Source: Selaginella tamariscina
Taxonomy: Eukaryota; Streptophyta; Lycopodiopsida; Selaginellales; Selaginellaceae
DNA: 64,000 nucleotides
Assembly (NCBI GenBank): GCA_003024785.1
Contig: PUQB01000505.1
Coordinates: forward strand, 62,501-126,500
Reading direction: 5' to 3'
Positions 23,152-35,879 of the stretch are shown piece after piece (positions within the stretch are counted from its first letter, which is position 1; each line of letters opens with the position of its first letter). The notes under the pieces were generated by a model. The model was not told where the DNA came from, made no database searches, and saw only the letters and a program-made list of their open reading frames with translations. The translations under genes were made by a program, and so were the position numbers.

Positions 23152-24787
23152 TGGACAGACAATCCTTGGTTTCCTCTGTTTTGTCCGTTAATAACCGGAC
23201 AAAATGTTCCTTGTTTTGCTGAATCTACTGCACTGGAATCATGCAACTTGTGTGCTTGTGTTCTGTTTTCTCTAAATCTATCAGAATCAAGTAAATTGTG
23301 CCTGTTTTTTATGAATCTAACTCTGGGGCACTTGTTTCTGTACTAAAATCCTGCGAATTGAGCCTGTTTTCCTTCAAAGAACCCCGGAGACAAAAATGTG
23401 TCTGTTTTTCAGCTGCCGCCTCGAATTGAACAACTCTATGACTGTTTTTTTCTAGCTGCGGAATGAATACAGACCTGGCTGAGCGTCTTACTGAAGAACC
23501 CTAGTGTCTGGGAAAACCCTAGGTGTGTGGATATGAACAGAGGCGCACCCCTTGAACCTCAACCATGCGTCAACGGATGGTTAAGATTTTGCCATTTGTG
23601 ATTCCTCAACGTCTACGAATAGTTGCCATTTCAAACTAGCTGTATTGGTTTAATTCAAATTAATATTGATATTTAATTGGTGGGAAATTTTATCTAAAAA
23701 TCTTTTATTATTATTATGATATTCTAAATATTGATGTTTTACTAAATGTGATATTCAAGTTTTGAACTTCAAAGTTTTAATATTATTGTTTATGAACCTG
23801 GTCACTCCAGAATACCATTTCTTTCTGTAATATTATACATATTACAGTAGAGAGAGAAAACCACGAGAGCTACGTGTGTGTATGTTATTCCACTTCGTCC
23901 ATTTGTTTTAATCACCTTTGTTTCACCCTTATTTCATGCTGTCTTTTTTTTTTTGTGTTCATCCATATTTCGAACGAAAATACCTTAAATAACCTCAAGA
24001 TTTAACATTTTGCCAAAATGATCTTAATCAAATTTATTTTGTATTTACTACACAATTTATAATGGAGTAAAATATTTAAATACTTTTTAATGATAATTAA
24101 GCAAATGTAATTTTAAAATTTTCAAAAATATAAGTATGTATTATATTACCGAATCTAGGGTTTTTCAAATTCTCACGAAGAGAGTTAAATTAAAAATACG
24201 GGATTTTCCTATTCGTAGTTCCTCTTAAAATATAGGTTAAATAAATCCTATGATAAATTATAATGTGTACATGCGCGTGCAAAGATGGGAACCTTAGCGT
24301 TTAGAGGATCGGTCACATATAATTATTTTACTGTGACGGTGAGCGAAGGCAAGATTCTAAATAAGCCTAAATTTAATTAAATTCTCTTACATTAGTAAAG
24401 GTAAGAATATGCTTTATATTGTTGTGTGTTTATTATAATAAAGGTTTTAAAAATATAATATAATAATAAAGATTATTATTTTGTTTATTTTTAAAAACAT
24501 ATTATATAATTAAGAAGCTTACAAATTTAATTTATATTTATTTTTATTTTAAAAAACAAAATTTATTAAGTTTAAATTAATAAACTGCCTTATCCACATA
24601 TGATTTTTTTATATTTTCCTTTTTATATGCCCACTTGTTATTACATGTTTTTGTTTCATTGTCTTACGGAAGTGTCATTTAATTTTATGAAAAGTTACTT
24701 TTATTTTATATCATAAATCAATTTTTAATTTTAGTATTTAAATTAAAAATATTTATAAACTATGATTTAAATTATAAATACTTATAT
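23152..24787. other. 5' flank of the unknown gene and AT-rich intergenic sequence
   Basis: A small perfect inverted repeat (TTTTGTCCG ... CGGACAAAA) lies near 23179-23204, possibly in the 5' leader of the minus-strand gene. From about 23600 the sequence is AT-rich with no coding signal. Confidence 0.6.
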
Positions 24788-24804
24788 AATGTCCAAGTGT
24801 ATGA

Positions 24805-24925
24805 GATTTTAATAATCATCAGATTAGTTTCAATATGGACCATTCAATAGTGTATATAAATTAAAGTTTTGGGTTAATAGAATATATACATTTTTAAATT
24901 CCGAGCCCAAGAGAGCTATCACATT
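24805..24925 (+). repeat. 5' LTR remnant of the Gypsy element
   Basis: GGACCATTCA, then GTGTATATAAATTAAAG and a TTAATA-GAATATA string, match the 3' LTR at about 38180-38250. The left boundary is eroded. GCTATCACA at about 24918-24926, followed by TTGGTAGAGGC, may be the LTR end and primer-binding site. Confidence 0.5.
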
Positions 24926-25169
24926 GGTAGAGGCGAGGGGCACCTCTAATTATCCTTACAAATTGCTTAAATTTGTGTTTTTTTTATAGATCTTTCTTGT
25001 TTTTAGATTTAGTTTTTTCATTATTTAGATATATTCCATTCTTGTAAATGTATACTCTTTTTTTTTTTCGTTCATGGTTGCCAAATCCTTTAAGCAGCTA
25101 TTTTTGTAATCGCTAGATGTTATGCATGTGTAACTGAATAATCAAACTCATTTGACGGTGGCATTCAAG

Positions 25170-26440
25170 GTCCATAATGATACTTCTCATGCTTCTATTG
25201 CAGATCCTCAAGTCTGACCTGATTTGTTTCATGGAAGTTCATTGGTTTGATCACTTCACAGTGGCTATCACTGGGATGATGCTCAATGTTTATGTGAGTT
25301 CCCTACTTATTTTTAAGGGACGACATTACAGTGGTATAATGGTCTGGATGTAGCAACTCGTGGGGATTAAAGTACTCTTCCAACGGTCTTTAAACACACA
25401 TTTGGGCATGGTGACGATGCTTTCCAGCAATTACATTGTATTAATCAAGAATCATCTAAGTCAATAATGTAGTTTGGTGTTCGCTTTCAAAATTTTTTAC
25501 TTCATACAGAGCTTAACATGTCGAAGCACATCAAATTAAATATGTTGTGGTTAGCACTTCATCAAGACCTTATGAGGCTTGTACATGCATTAGCTCTAAT
25601 GATCCACTTCATGTTAAAAATGGTCTTACTTTGATGGGGGTTAATAATATTGTTGTCCGTGTACCAAGAGAAGGTTGGGGCCGTGGACATGGACATGAAC
25701 ATGCATTTCATTATTGGGTGTGTGATGAGGTTGGATACATAATTGCCATTATCAATGTTTTCTCGATTGACATTTTACAATATCCGATTAATGCCACTAC
25801 AAGGAAAGTTTTGATGTGGTAAATTTTCTGAGAAACAAAGAATTGCACAAGTAAAGAAGGGTCCTCATGTGAATAAATGACCCTCCTTTCTTTTAGGAGT
25901 ATCATTAAAGATTTCATTTGGCATCAATTCGTCCAGTTTTTACTTTTCAATCTCAATTTAATAACACAACACATTTTTTTTTCTTTCAGTGTTGTTGATG
26001 CAAGCTCGAGTTTGCTTATATTCTTTAGTTTGTTGCTACGCATTGCTATCTTTATTTGCACCGTGCAATAGAACCAATCTTTATTCTTTATGACAATGGA
26101 CATTCATGCTTATTCATGGGATCAGATTGATATAGTTGTTCATGTCGATGATTGTAAACTTGAGCTTTAATCTTTATGAGTGGTGCCAAGTCAAGGTTTT
26201 AACCTTATTCTTGATATAGATTAGTTAACTCATAATCATGCCAAGTGTGATTTTAAAAAGTCTTCCCCTTGTTTGACTTTTCCTCATCTTTCTTTCATTC
26301 ATTTAACTTTCATTCCACTTCATCCGTCTGCTTCGATCACTTTTGTCTCACTCTTACTTCTTACTATCTTTCCTTCATACTCTTCCATTTCCTTTATATC
26401 CCTTAAATGATCGTCGTGATGTAGTTGTTGATTAGCTTAA
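25170..26440 (+). pseudogene. Gypsy gag and protease remnant
   Basis: The plus strand encodes broken gag-like pieces: FHGS near 25230, ATLQWYNGL-type sequence at about 25330, and a phenylalanine-rich FGVRFQNFLLHTEL at about 25475. Further on, GFNLILDIDWLTHNHAKCDF at about 26190-26250 matches the conserved I-L-G-M-D-W-L region after the retropepsin active site. Stops and frameshifts separate them. It continues at 33574 after the inserted element. Confidence 0.6.
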
Positions 26441-26445
26441 GAAGG

Positions 26446-28208
26446 TGTCAGAGTTTTAACCCAAAGGGCCAACACATGGCAACACGTGGCTGTCAGGTGG
26501 CCATTTGGCGTCATCACCCTGTGTGAGCAACGCTAAGTTTCCCAAAACAACCCCAATGACCCTAGGGTTAGATTCTAATGCCCAAGTGGACAGGAGACTT
26601 AGGGTTTAGCCTAAGTCTCCCTAGAATGTCTGCCCCCAGAACCCCTGAGGGATAACCCTAGTTGACTTAGGGTCTTGCCCTAGAAGACCTAGACAGGCTC
26701 ATGCCCTAACCCCCATCAAGGAGACGTGTGTTCCACACATACCCCTGACAGAGCTAAGGCATTGTCACTTACCCCTTGAGGAATCACCCTCATCCGGGAG
26801 TACAACCCCTTTAGGGCGACAAGGGGTACCCTGAACCACGACTAACCCCTAAGGGTTTGAGTGGCCAAGTTACACCCTAGACCTAGGGCTAGTACTTAGT
26901 GAGGACACGAGTGTGCGCCGTAGGCGAACACGAGTGTTCTGCTAAGCAAACTCCCTAAGGCTAGGTTTGGGATAACCCTAAGCACATGACCTTGCGAGTG
27001 CCTTACGAAAGGGCTTCTGCTAATGAGCTTAGGTTGTTCAACCCTGGATTCCAAGGAGAACACTCCCCTAGCCAAGTGTGCCAAAGCACACCTAGTTACG
27101 AGACCTAACCTCCCTCGAGCGGATGCCCAAGGCTTAGCACCCTAGTGCAAGCACAAGCATGCCTGTTTGCTAGAGTATCCAACCCCTTAGCGACAAGCCC
27201 ATGACATAACCCCAAAGGGCGTGCCTCGGGCGTTGTACCATGTGACGTTTAGCCCAGTGTCACATCCCCATGTGACACTGCCTTCCAAGATGTGGGCTAT
27301 CATGCCATAGCCCTTAGATTCAAGAGTTGCACCAAGTACCACAAACGTGGTTCCTAAATGCCAACTCTAGAACCCCTCAATGAACCCTCAGGAACCAGGT
27401 AACGTGAACCTGTCAAACAAGATCCCACGCCCACAGTTGGACAAGGACACGGATGTGCCTTGCTTGGCCGTGAGTGCTACACCTAGCTTGACGTGGAGGA
27501 GGAGGCTGGAGACAAGCCTCAACCTCTGCCTCTTGGAACGTGCATCCCGACAAGACCTCCCAGGCATGGATTCGCCAACGTTAAGGGTAAGCTACCCCGA
27601 AGGTGGGACGTACCCCTGGCATCTGGAAGTTAGGGCGGCACAACAGAGGGTTGTACCTTAACGACACAAGCTGAAGCTTGCACCGGCAGAAGAGCAACGA
27701 ACTCATTCATGAACCCAGGAGCTCTCCTACGTATACTCTACCTTATTTATGTGACGGAGCCCCCCCCCCCCTCTTTTCCTGTTTGTATTAGTGGGCTGGC
27801 ACTGAATTCTAGCCCCTTAGATAAATTAGCAATATGAGCCTATAACTCACCCTTACTCCTACCCCTAAACCCTACCCAAGGGGGTGGGGGTTTTAGGGCG
27901 TGGGTTAGGGCAACCCTAGGGTTAGGTCAACCCTAGGGGTGTTCCTAACCCTACTTATCACGCCGAACTCATCTGCAAGACCAATCAGCCTATTCGGGAC
28001 GTCAAAATTGGGGGTGGGTTTTCTAGAAGGTAAGTGCTACCTTCGCTTAGAGTTTCTCGCGATATCTAAAGATAGCCGGCCGAACCCTTAAACACCTAAG
28101 TGCACTAAGCGGGCTGTTTCTCACTACATCTAGGGTCCATCAACATAGTACAGTAGGTAACAACAAACGTCCAAAGTAAAGGGTCGAGTCATAGTAAAAA
28201 CTATGACA
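26446..28208 (-). repeat. 3' LTR (element orientation) of the LARD-like element
   Basis: Begins TGTCAGAGTTTTAACC and ends AAAAACTATGACA on the plus strand, 1,763 bases. It contains many CCCTAG/CTAGGG motifs and a C10 run near 27763. An open frame at 27380-27661 is shared with the copy at 54480 but broken in its sister LTR. The inner end has the small hairpin GTCATAG ... CTATGAC. Confidence 0.92.
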
Positions 28209-28222
28209 CACTCCCCGCCTTT
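28209..28222 (-). promoter_or_regulatory. Polypurine tract of the LARD-like element
   Basis: On the minus strand AAAGGCGGGGAGTG lies directly before the LTR start TGTCATAG. This is the expected place and composition for plus-strand priming. Confidence 0.8.
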
Positions 28223-31200
28223 GAAAATGTCAACGTCCTCGTTGACGTCCAACTCCAAGACTAGATAATGTTAGAAAAAACTAACCAAAACTAACATATC
28301 ACTCTATGCGGAGTTAGCCAAAAGTTCACATAAGTTTTATTACCCCCCTTGCATTACGCGAAGCCAAGTACTTCAGAACCGTCGTTCACTGAGTCGTAAA
28401 CCCAGCTGCCGGAGGCACCACCTGCGACATGAAGTCACCTGGAGACCTTTTGCACGTCAAAGTCTGTCACCCGACGCACACAACACTGGTTAATTTCTTT
28501 ACTTAACTAGAATTTATATTGGAGGCCTCTAGTTAGTGTTGTTGCCGGCCCCTTGGTTAACAAGAAATAAAGACTTGCTTTATTCCTTAATATTAAACGT
28601 TTGATGACCTCTGTCATCTAGCGCACAACAAGCACTTCTCAAATGCTTGACCAAACACCTCGCTTTTTCTTTGATTTTCCAATGGTCCCACATGTTACGA
28701 TATTATAGCTTATCTCTGCATCCCTCGGTGCTTCTCATTACCCCTTTTCATAAGGGTCTGCTACTATACCTATCTCTCATTAGTATATAGTTACGCAGAC
28801 TAAGTATGAGACTTTTATCGGAATCAAGCTCTTTTCCGATACAAGAGTACAATTCGTAAAACCCTGTTCTTGTAAACATGTCAATCTGGCCAGAGGCGAT
28901 CACAGAGGCGCATGGCTGTACACATGTATACAACAAGGTCTTGCCAACTGCCATTCGTCTTTCACAACCAACTTTGTACTCTTTCATAACACCGACCAGT
29001 TCAGGGACCAGATAAGCTAACATACCTTTCTTACAAACCAATGTGGAAACCAGGAAATTCAACCCATCTCTAGTGCCTCAATCGACAACCTTTAGATAAC
29101 ATGTCTCTTAATTGTCACTTTCATTGTACTCATTCCCAAAGAGCACATCGTACTAGATGCCGTTCAATACTTCCTAACTCCTTATCGTACTAAGTTTAAA
29201 ATACGAAATTTTAGAACTTAGTTTCCACGATAAGAGTCTCTGAATCAGAATACTGCACGCCTCCATAACATTATATTTATTTCCAACTCTTAAACTGATT
29301 TCGTAAATGTTTCTCAACATTACCGAAGTATAACATTTTCACTAATTGAAGCAACTAGTGTTTTTGATAAACATCTTTTAAAACTAATCCTTATTCTATA
29401 AATAGTCAATTTCGATATTGATACTTCGAATGGATAATGATCGTTTTAACGTTCAAATCCTAAGCTTATCAACTAGTTGTATACTAGTGATATAAACTTA
29501 CAATCATATCAATTTATCAAATGCTACAACTACATATAGATATGGTCTTAGTTTACATGAACCGAACTTCAATTTTGAGATGGAATATAATGTTATACAG
29601 TATTTCGAGGAACTTTGTTCAGAGACTAAGAGGAATCATGAACTAGTGTCTGGTTCATCTAATGATTTAGTAAGATATCAACCTCCACATAAATGTTATC
29701 ATAACACTGAAGTGTTATATCAACTTCATGTTTTAGTCATACTTATAATTCAATAGATCTCCCCAAACATGAATAAATATCTAGTTCAGTACATTGAACT
29801 AAGATACATTATTCACTCTAGACACCTAGCAATCCAGAAAGTATACATTGCCCCTCAAGCAATGTATTGAGAAATGTCTCATTTCTCAACTAACTTGAAA
29901 ACACGTTTCAAGTTATAACACTAAGGTAGTGCCTTACCAAAGTGTCAGACTCAAATCCACTTGAGTCTTTATATTATATGATTACGGCCACCTCATGTGA
30001 TCATAACCAAGTTTGATATTGAGCGCTCCAAACTCAATATTGAAGAGATATCATATTATACAAGTCATTTATAACAATCTTGAAAAGATTGTCACAAATT
30101 CTGCCAAAGTTTAAAATATAAATATCTCAACAGATGAGGTGATAGGAAACCTCATATTCTCGAACCGGATATTGGACGAACCTTGAACTACAATCATCAA
30201 GAAGGGACACCATCTTCTTGAGCTAATCCCGCTACACAATATCAAAATATTGAACCAACTCAAGGAACACTAAACCCAAGAATACAATCAAACCTTGAGT
30301 CAAGAATAGTTCTATTTTTCAATATTCCGAAAGATTGAAGATACATACTTTATTTGTTCTTTAAGTGCCCACATTTTCGACCATGATGCAGAGTCAAGAA
30401 ACCGTCTTTTGAATAATCGTATTCGACTCTAAAATAAATTGATATTGAAAATCAATACAACTTTCAATTCTCATCGAACACCGACTCTCTGAGGAGGTAC
30501 ATGCACTTAAACCTCCAAAATGTATACTCGACTAACTTCCGACTCATTTGACACCACCACATAACTTATTAAACTTAGCAAGTTTCCTTACTTAGTCAAT
30601 AAGCAGAGTGGAGAATCCCAAATCATGCTCTTCTTAACCAAGGAATCACCCTTGTTCAAGAGCTTCCCCCATTGCAAACAACGTTACAGTTTCAAGATTA
30701 AAGAGTTAACAATGAAAATGCACAAGTGTGCGCCGAACGCCTTCACTATGCAAGTCCTTCATTACTCAGTAAACTAAAATGTAAACGTATGTTTCCAACA
30801 TTACTCTTTCTGATAGATCATGCCATCTATCCCAAAAGTTGCATTGAAGATGCAAATTAAATCTGTCTACTGCCAAATATATTATTCCATCATTCTTAAG
30901 ATCCCACATGAGATAACTTCATAATCAAGTTAGTCGAGCTAGCTAACTTGAATACAAGTGCGCGCTTACAACTAACTAAGGTTTCAAGTTGTACTTTGTT
31001 CAAATCAAACTACTTGAACTTAGTAAACTATTTCCCTAATGTTACTTGCAGCTAGCGTCATCAAAATATTGCGAACATCGACAATACTTTGATTACATTG
31101 GATCTTCAACCAACTGCTTAACATATTCATCATATGTTAATATTTGACATTTTGTTGTATTACAAGTTCATCACCATAGTCTGCTTCTAGAGTTACACTC

Positions 31201-31795
31201 TCGGAAACATGCACTATAATGAGAGCTTATTTTACACTTTATGTCAAAATGTAGTGTTCATCTTATGTTTGAATATGCCCCTTCTCCGAAGTCAAAGATG
31301 CACTTCTGAACATAAGTCTTTCCCCGTTTGAACACTATTGTGAACCGATATTGAATCTTGACATAAGCCAAAACTCAAAGGACATTGTTGTTTCAAATCA
31401 TGTGTTATCCCAAATTCAAACACCTTAAAGAAAAAGAAAAATTTTCAATAATGTGTAGACTTAGATATCACAGACCCTCACAAGACTTAGTTTGTAAGCC
31501 AGAACAAACTAACATGCCTGTCTTGTGGAAGTAATGGTAAAGTAACCTGGACAACCATAAGGTAAAATAACCTGGCATACAACTTGGAAGCTGACTTCCA
31601 AGTGCTACCTTCTAAGTCCATAACCCACACCCACTTATGAAGTAGGTGTACTCTGAAGAGTTATAGATCTCAGGACCAACTCTCCACGCAGAATTCAGAC
31701 ATTAGCCGAAAGTGATAGAGTACTTCAAGAATTTAGAACTAACTAAACCCTAAAATACATACACTTTAGGTAGTCCTACTGACCGCAGAGAATAG
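28223..31795 (-). other. Non-coding internal region of the LARD-like element
   Basis: About 3.6 kb has frequent stops in all frames. The longest minus-strand frame (about 28748-29062, no ATG start) lacks any gag or pol motif I know. The composition is even and moderately AT-rich, unlike the GC-rich LTRs. Confidence 0.75.
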
Positions 31796-31809
31796 GCTCC
31801 GATACCAAT
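31796..31809 (-). promoter_or_regulatory. Primer-binding site, initiator Met-tRNA type
   Basis: The complement reads TTGGTATCGGAGCC two bases or fewer from the LTR end TGACA. It agrees with the plant consensus TGGTATCAGAGC except for one A-to-G. Confidence 0.85.
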
Positions 31810-33568
31810 TGTCAGAGTTTTAACCCAAAGGGCCAACACGTGGCAACACGTGGCTGCCAGGTGGCCATTCGGCGTCATCACCCTGTGTGAGCAACGCTAA
31901 GTTTCCCAGAACAACCCCAACGACCCCTAGGGTTAGACTCTAATGCCCAAGTGGACAAGAGACTTAGGGTTTAGCCTAAGTCTCCCTAGAATGTCTGCCC
32001 CCAGAACCCTTGAGGGATAACCCTAGTTGACTTAGGGTCTTGCCCTAGAAGACCTAGACAGGCTCATGCCCTAACCCCCATCAAGGAGACGTGTGTTCCA
32101 CACATACCCCTGACAGAGCTAAGGCATTGTCACTTACCCCTTGAGGAATCACCCTCATCCGGGAGTACAACCCCTTTAGGGCGACAAGGGTACCCTGAAC
32201 CACGACTAACCCCTAAGGGTTTGAGTGGCCAAGTTATACCCTAGACCTAGGGCTAGTACTTAGTGAGGACACGAGTGTGCGCCGTAGGCGAACGAGTGTT
32301 CTGCTAAGCAAACTCCCTAAGGCTAGGTTTGGGATAACCCTAAGCACATGACCTTGCGAGTGCCTTACGAAAGGGCTTCTGCTAATGAGCTTAGGTTGTT
32401 CAACCCTGATTCCAAGGAGAACACTCCCCTAGCCAAGTGTGCCAAAGCACACCTAGTTACGAGACCTAACCTCCCTTGAGCGGATGCCCAAGGCTTAGCA
32501 CCCTAGTGCAAGCACAAGCATGCTGTTTGCTAGAGTATCCAACCCCTTAGCGACAAGCCCATGACATAACCCCAAAGGGCGTGCCTCGGGCGTTGTACCA
32601 TGTGACGTTTAGCCCAGTGTCACATCCCATGTGACACTGCCTTCCAAGATGTGGGCTATCATGCCATAGCCCTTAGATTCAAGAGTTGCACCAAGTACCA
32701 CAAACGTGGTTCCTAAATGCCAACTCTAGAACCCCTCAATGAACCCTCAGGAACCAGGTAACGAACCTGTCAAACAAGATCCCACGCCCACAGTTGGACA
32801 AGGACACGGATGTGCCTTGCTTGGCCGTGAGTGCTACACCTAGCTTGACGTGGAGGAGGAGGCTGGAGACAAGCCTCAACCTCTGCCTCTTGGAACGTGC
32901 ATCCGACAAGACCTCCCAGGCATGGATTCGCCAACGTTAAGGGTAAGCTACCCCGAAGGTGGGACGTACCCCTGGCATCTGGAAGTTAGGGCGGCACAAC
33001 AGAGGGTTGTACCTTAACGACACAAGCTGAAGCTTGCACCGGCAGAAGAGCAACGAACTCATTCATGAACCCAGGAGCTCTCCTACGTATACTCTACCTT
33101 ATTTATGTGACGGAGCCCCCCCCCCCTCTTTTCCTGTTTGTATTAGTGGGCTGGCACTGAATTCTAGCCCCTTAGATAAATTAGCAATATGAGCCTATAA
33201 CTCACCCTTACTCCTACCCCTAAACCCTACCCAAGGGGTGGGGTTTTAGGGCGTGGGTTAGGGCAACCCTAGGGTTAGGTCAACCCTAGGGGTGTTCCTA
33301 ACCCTACTTAACACGCCGAACTCATCTGCAAAGACCAATCAGCCTATTCGGGACGTCAAAATTGGGGGTGGGTTTTCTAGAAGGTAAGTGCTACCTTCGC
33401 TTAGAGTTTTCGCGATATCTAAAGATAGCCGGCCGAACTACCCTTAAACACCTAAGTGCACTAAGCGGGGCTGTTTCTCACTACATCTAGGGTCCATCAA
33501 CATAGTACAGTAGGTAACAACAGTCAACGTCCAAAGTAAAGGGTCGAGTCATAGTAAAAACTATGACA
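31810..33568 (-). repeat. 5' LTR (element orientation) of the LARD-like element
   Basis: Nearly identical to 26446-28208 apart from scattered one- to four-base indels and a few substitutions; both lack the 68-bp duplication seen in other copies. It ends CTATGACA at 33568, followed by the duplication GAAGG. Confidence 0.92.
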
Positions 33569-33573
33569 GAAGG

Positions 33574-33850
33574 AGTATGTTGATATTTTCGACTTTGACT
33601 TGTCATCTAAGACCAAGATTGCAATACATCACCCTATTTCAATTGGGGATGCTAGGCCAATCAAGGTACATGTTCAGCTTTAATCACCAAAGAAGCTCAA
33701 GATGTTGTGGGTCAATATTAAAGAGATGTTAAAGAAGGGTGTTTATCTAAAAGTTTAAAAGTCTTTGGGCATGCGAACCTTATATTATGATGAAGCCGGA
33801 TGGGAGCATTCGGTTCTGCATCAATAATCACCCATTGAATGATGTGTAAT
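33574..33850 (+). pseudogene. Gypsy reverse transcriptase, N-terminal part
   Basis: Broken frames give LKMLWVNIKEMLKKGV, and then MMKPDGSIRFCIN followed by HPLNDV. These match the start of the Gypsy reverse transcriptase, where KKPDGS-R-CIDYR-LN is conserved. The match stops at about 33850, where rearranged LTR sequence begins. Confidence 0.7.
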
Positions 33851-33859
33851 GGGTCATTA

Positions 33860-35870
33860 ATTAATTCACCGAGTATATTCCCTCTAGGAGAGAGATTCCG
33901 TGCTAGCCCACTTATATAAATAGGAAAACATGGGGGATTTAGAGCGTGGGGTTAGGGTAACCCTAAAGGTGTTTCTACCCATATCCAACATGCTGAACTC
34001 ACCAAAACCACCCAAAAACCTAATTGGGATATAGAAACTAAGGTAAGAGTTTTCTGTAAGGTAAGTTCTAGTTTCGCCTAGAGTTTTCTGCAAATACCTA
34101 ATGACTCCTAACCAGACCATCACCAAATACCCAAGTGCACTAAGTGGGCATGTATCCTACTACATCTAGAGCTTATCAACATAGTTCAGTAAGTAACAAC
34201 AATCAACCTCCAAAGTAAAGAGGAGTCATAGTAAAAACTATGACACAAACTTTCCACAACTGATCCAAAACATTGCGTACATCATAAACATACTCCTCCC
34301 ATGTTTCTTCCAAGTGGATTAATAAAGTCGATATTCACCTTCGGCATATCGCAAAGAACCTCATTCATCATATATTAGAGGGTTGCTTGAGCATAGTTCA
34401 AATCAAGAGTCATCACCAAGAACTCATATAAGTGAAATGGGTCCGAAAAACAGTCTTGAGAATGTCCTTGTCAGCCATCAGAACTTGCTAATATCTAGAT
34501 GTGAGATCTAACTTGGTGAACCAATGGCTCCACCCTAGTTGATCTAAAAGATTTGTAGTATGAAAAAGTGAGTAAATATCTGGAATAGAGGGGGCTCTGT
34601 CACATATATTAAATAGTACATATAGGATAGCTCTTGGGTTCATGATTGAGTTCATTGCTCTTCTGTCAGTGCAAGCTCTAACTTATGTCATTAAGGCACA
34701 ACCCTCTGTTGTGCCACCTTGACTTCCAGATGATAGGGGTATGTCCCACCTTTGGGGTAACTCACCCTTAACATTGGTGAATCCATGCCTGGAAGGTCTT
34801 GTCGGAATGCACATTCTAAATGGCAGAGATTGAGGCTTATTTCCAACCTCCTCCTCACGTCAAGCTAGGTGTAGCACTCATGCCAAGCAAGGCACATCCG
34901 TGTCCTTGTCCAACTGTGAGCATGGGATCTTGTTTAATAGGTTAACATTATCCAGTTCCTAAGGGTTCACTAAGGGGTTCTAGAGTTGGCCTTTAGGAGC
35001 CACATTTGTGGCACTTGGTGCAATCTGAGGGGCTATGGCCACATCATGGAAGGCAGTGTCACATGAAGATGAGACACTGGGTTAAACATCACATAATATA
35101 ACACCCAAGACATGCCCTTTGGGGTTGTGTCATGGGTTTGTCGCCAAGTGGCTAGATATTCTAGTAAACATGCATGCTTGTGTTCATACTAAGGTGCTAA
35201 GCCTTGGGCATCCACTCAAGGGAGATTAGGTCTCATAACTAGGTGTGCTTTGGCACACTTGGTTAGGGGAGTGTTCTCTTTAGAATCCAAGGGTTGAACA
35301 ACCTAAGTTTGTTAGCATAAGCCCTTTTGTGAAGCACTCATAAGGTCATGTACTTAGGGTTATCCAAACCTAGCCTTAGAGAGTTTGCTTAGTAGAACAC
35401 TCGTGTCTACCTACGGCACACACTCATGTCCTTACTAAGTACTAGTCCTAGGTCTAGGGTATAACTTGGCCACTCAAAGCCCTTAGGGGTTAGTCGTGGT
35501 TCATGGTACCCCTTGTCGCTCTAAAGGGGTTGTACTCCCGGATGAAGATGATTCCTCAAGGGGTAAGTGACAATGTCTTAACTTTATCATGGGGGCATGT
35601 GTGAGACACATTTCCTTTGTGGGGTTAGGGCATGAGCATGTCTAGGTCTACTAGGATAGGATCCTAAAGTCTACTCGGAATATCCTTTAAGGTTCAAGGG
35701 ATGGTCATTTTAGGGGACTTAGGGTAGGACTCTAAGACTTCTGTTTAACTAGGCATCTGAGTCAAACTCTTAGGCTCATCTTGGAAGACTAGCGTTGCTT
35801 TTATAGAGAATTAACGTCGGAAGGTTACTTGGTGGCCACGTGTTGCCACGTATTAGCCCTCCGAGTTACA
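33860..35870. mobile_element. Rearranged LTR-family copy with an inverted reverse-transcriptase piece
   Basis: Four blocks are out of order. 33860-33928 is the reverse complement of the LTR part that follows the poly-C run. 33930-34244 is the LTR right end in plus orientation, ending ACTATGACA. 34245-34590 is Gypsy reverse transcriptase on the minus strand, with FTKLDL-, DKDILKTVFRTHF- and TWEEYVYDVRNVLDQLW-like pieces. 34590-35868 is the reverse complement of the LTR left part. The missing middle of the host reverse transcriptase is thus present but inverted. An LTR inserted in minus orientation, then two inversions, explains the order. The divergence shows it is older than the 26446 element. 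Confidence 0.7.
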
Positions 35871-35879
35871 ATTGGTTTT

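Larger units (their letters stand above)
26446..33568 (-). mobile_element. Complete non-coding LTR retrotransposon (LARD-like), 7.1 kb
   Basis: Two near-identical LTRs (26446-28208 and 31810-33568) enclose 3.6 kb of internal DNA. The exact 5-bp duplication GAAGG (26441-26445 and 33569-33573) marks the insertion. Orientation is minus. Reading the complement leftward from the LTR edge at 31810, ATTGGTATCGGAGCC follows at once, which matches a Met-tRNA-type primer-binding site (TGGTATCAGAGC) with one change. At the other inner edge a purine tract, AAAGGCGGGGAGTG, adjoins the other LTR. No gag, protease, reverse transcriptase or integrase motif is seen inside. It fits the large retrotransposon derivative (LARD) class, moved by proteins of another element. 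The few LTR-LTR differences suggest a fairly recent insertion. Confidence 0.9.

Noticed and set aside
27380..27661. Open frame of about 90 codons shared by LTR copies (also at 54480-54704)
   Set aside because: The sister LTR at 31810 has indels that break it, and similarity between copies simply reflects common LTR origin.
28748..29062. 104-codon minus-strand frame in the LARD interior as a gag remnant
   Set aside because: No ATG start, no gag motif, and a length compatible with chance.
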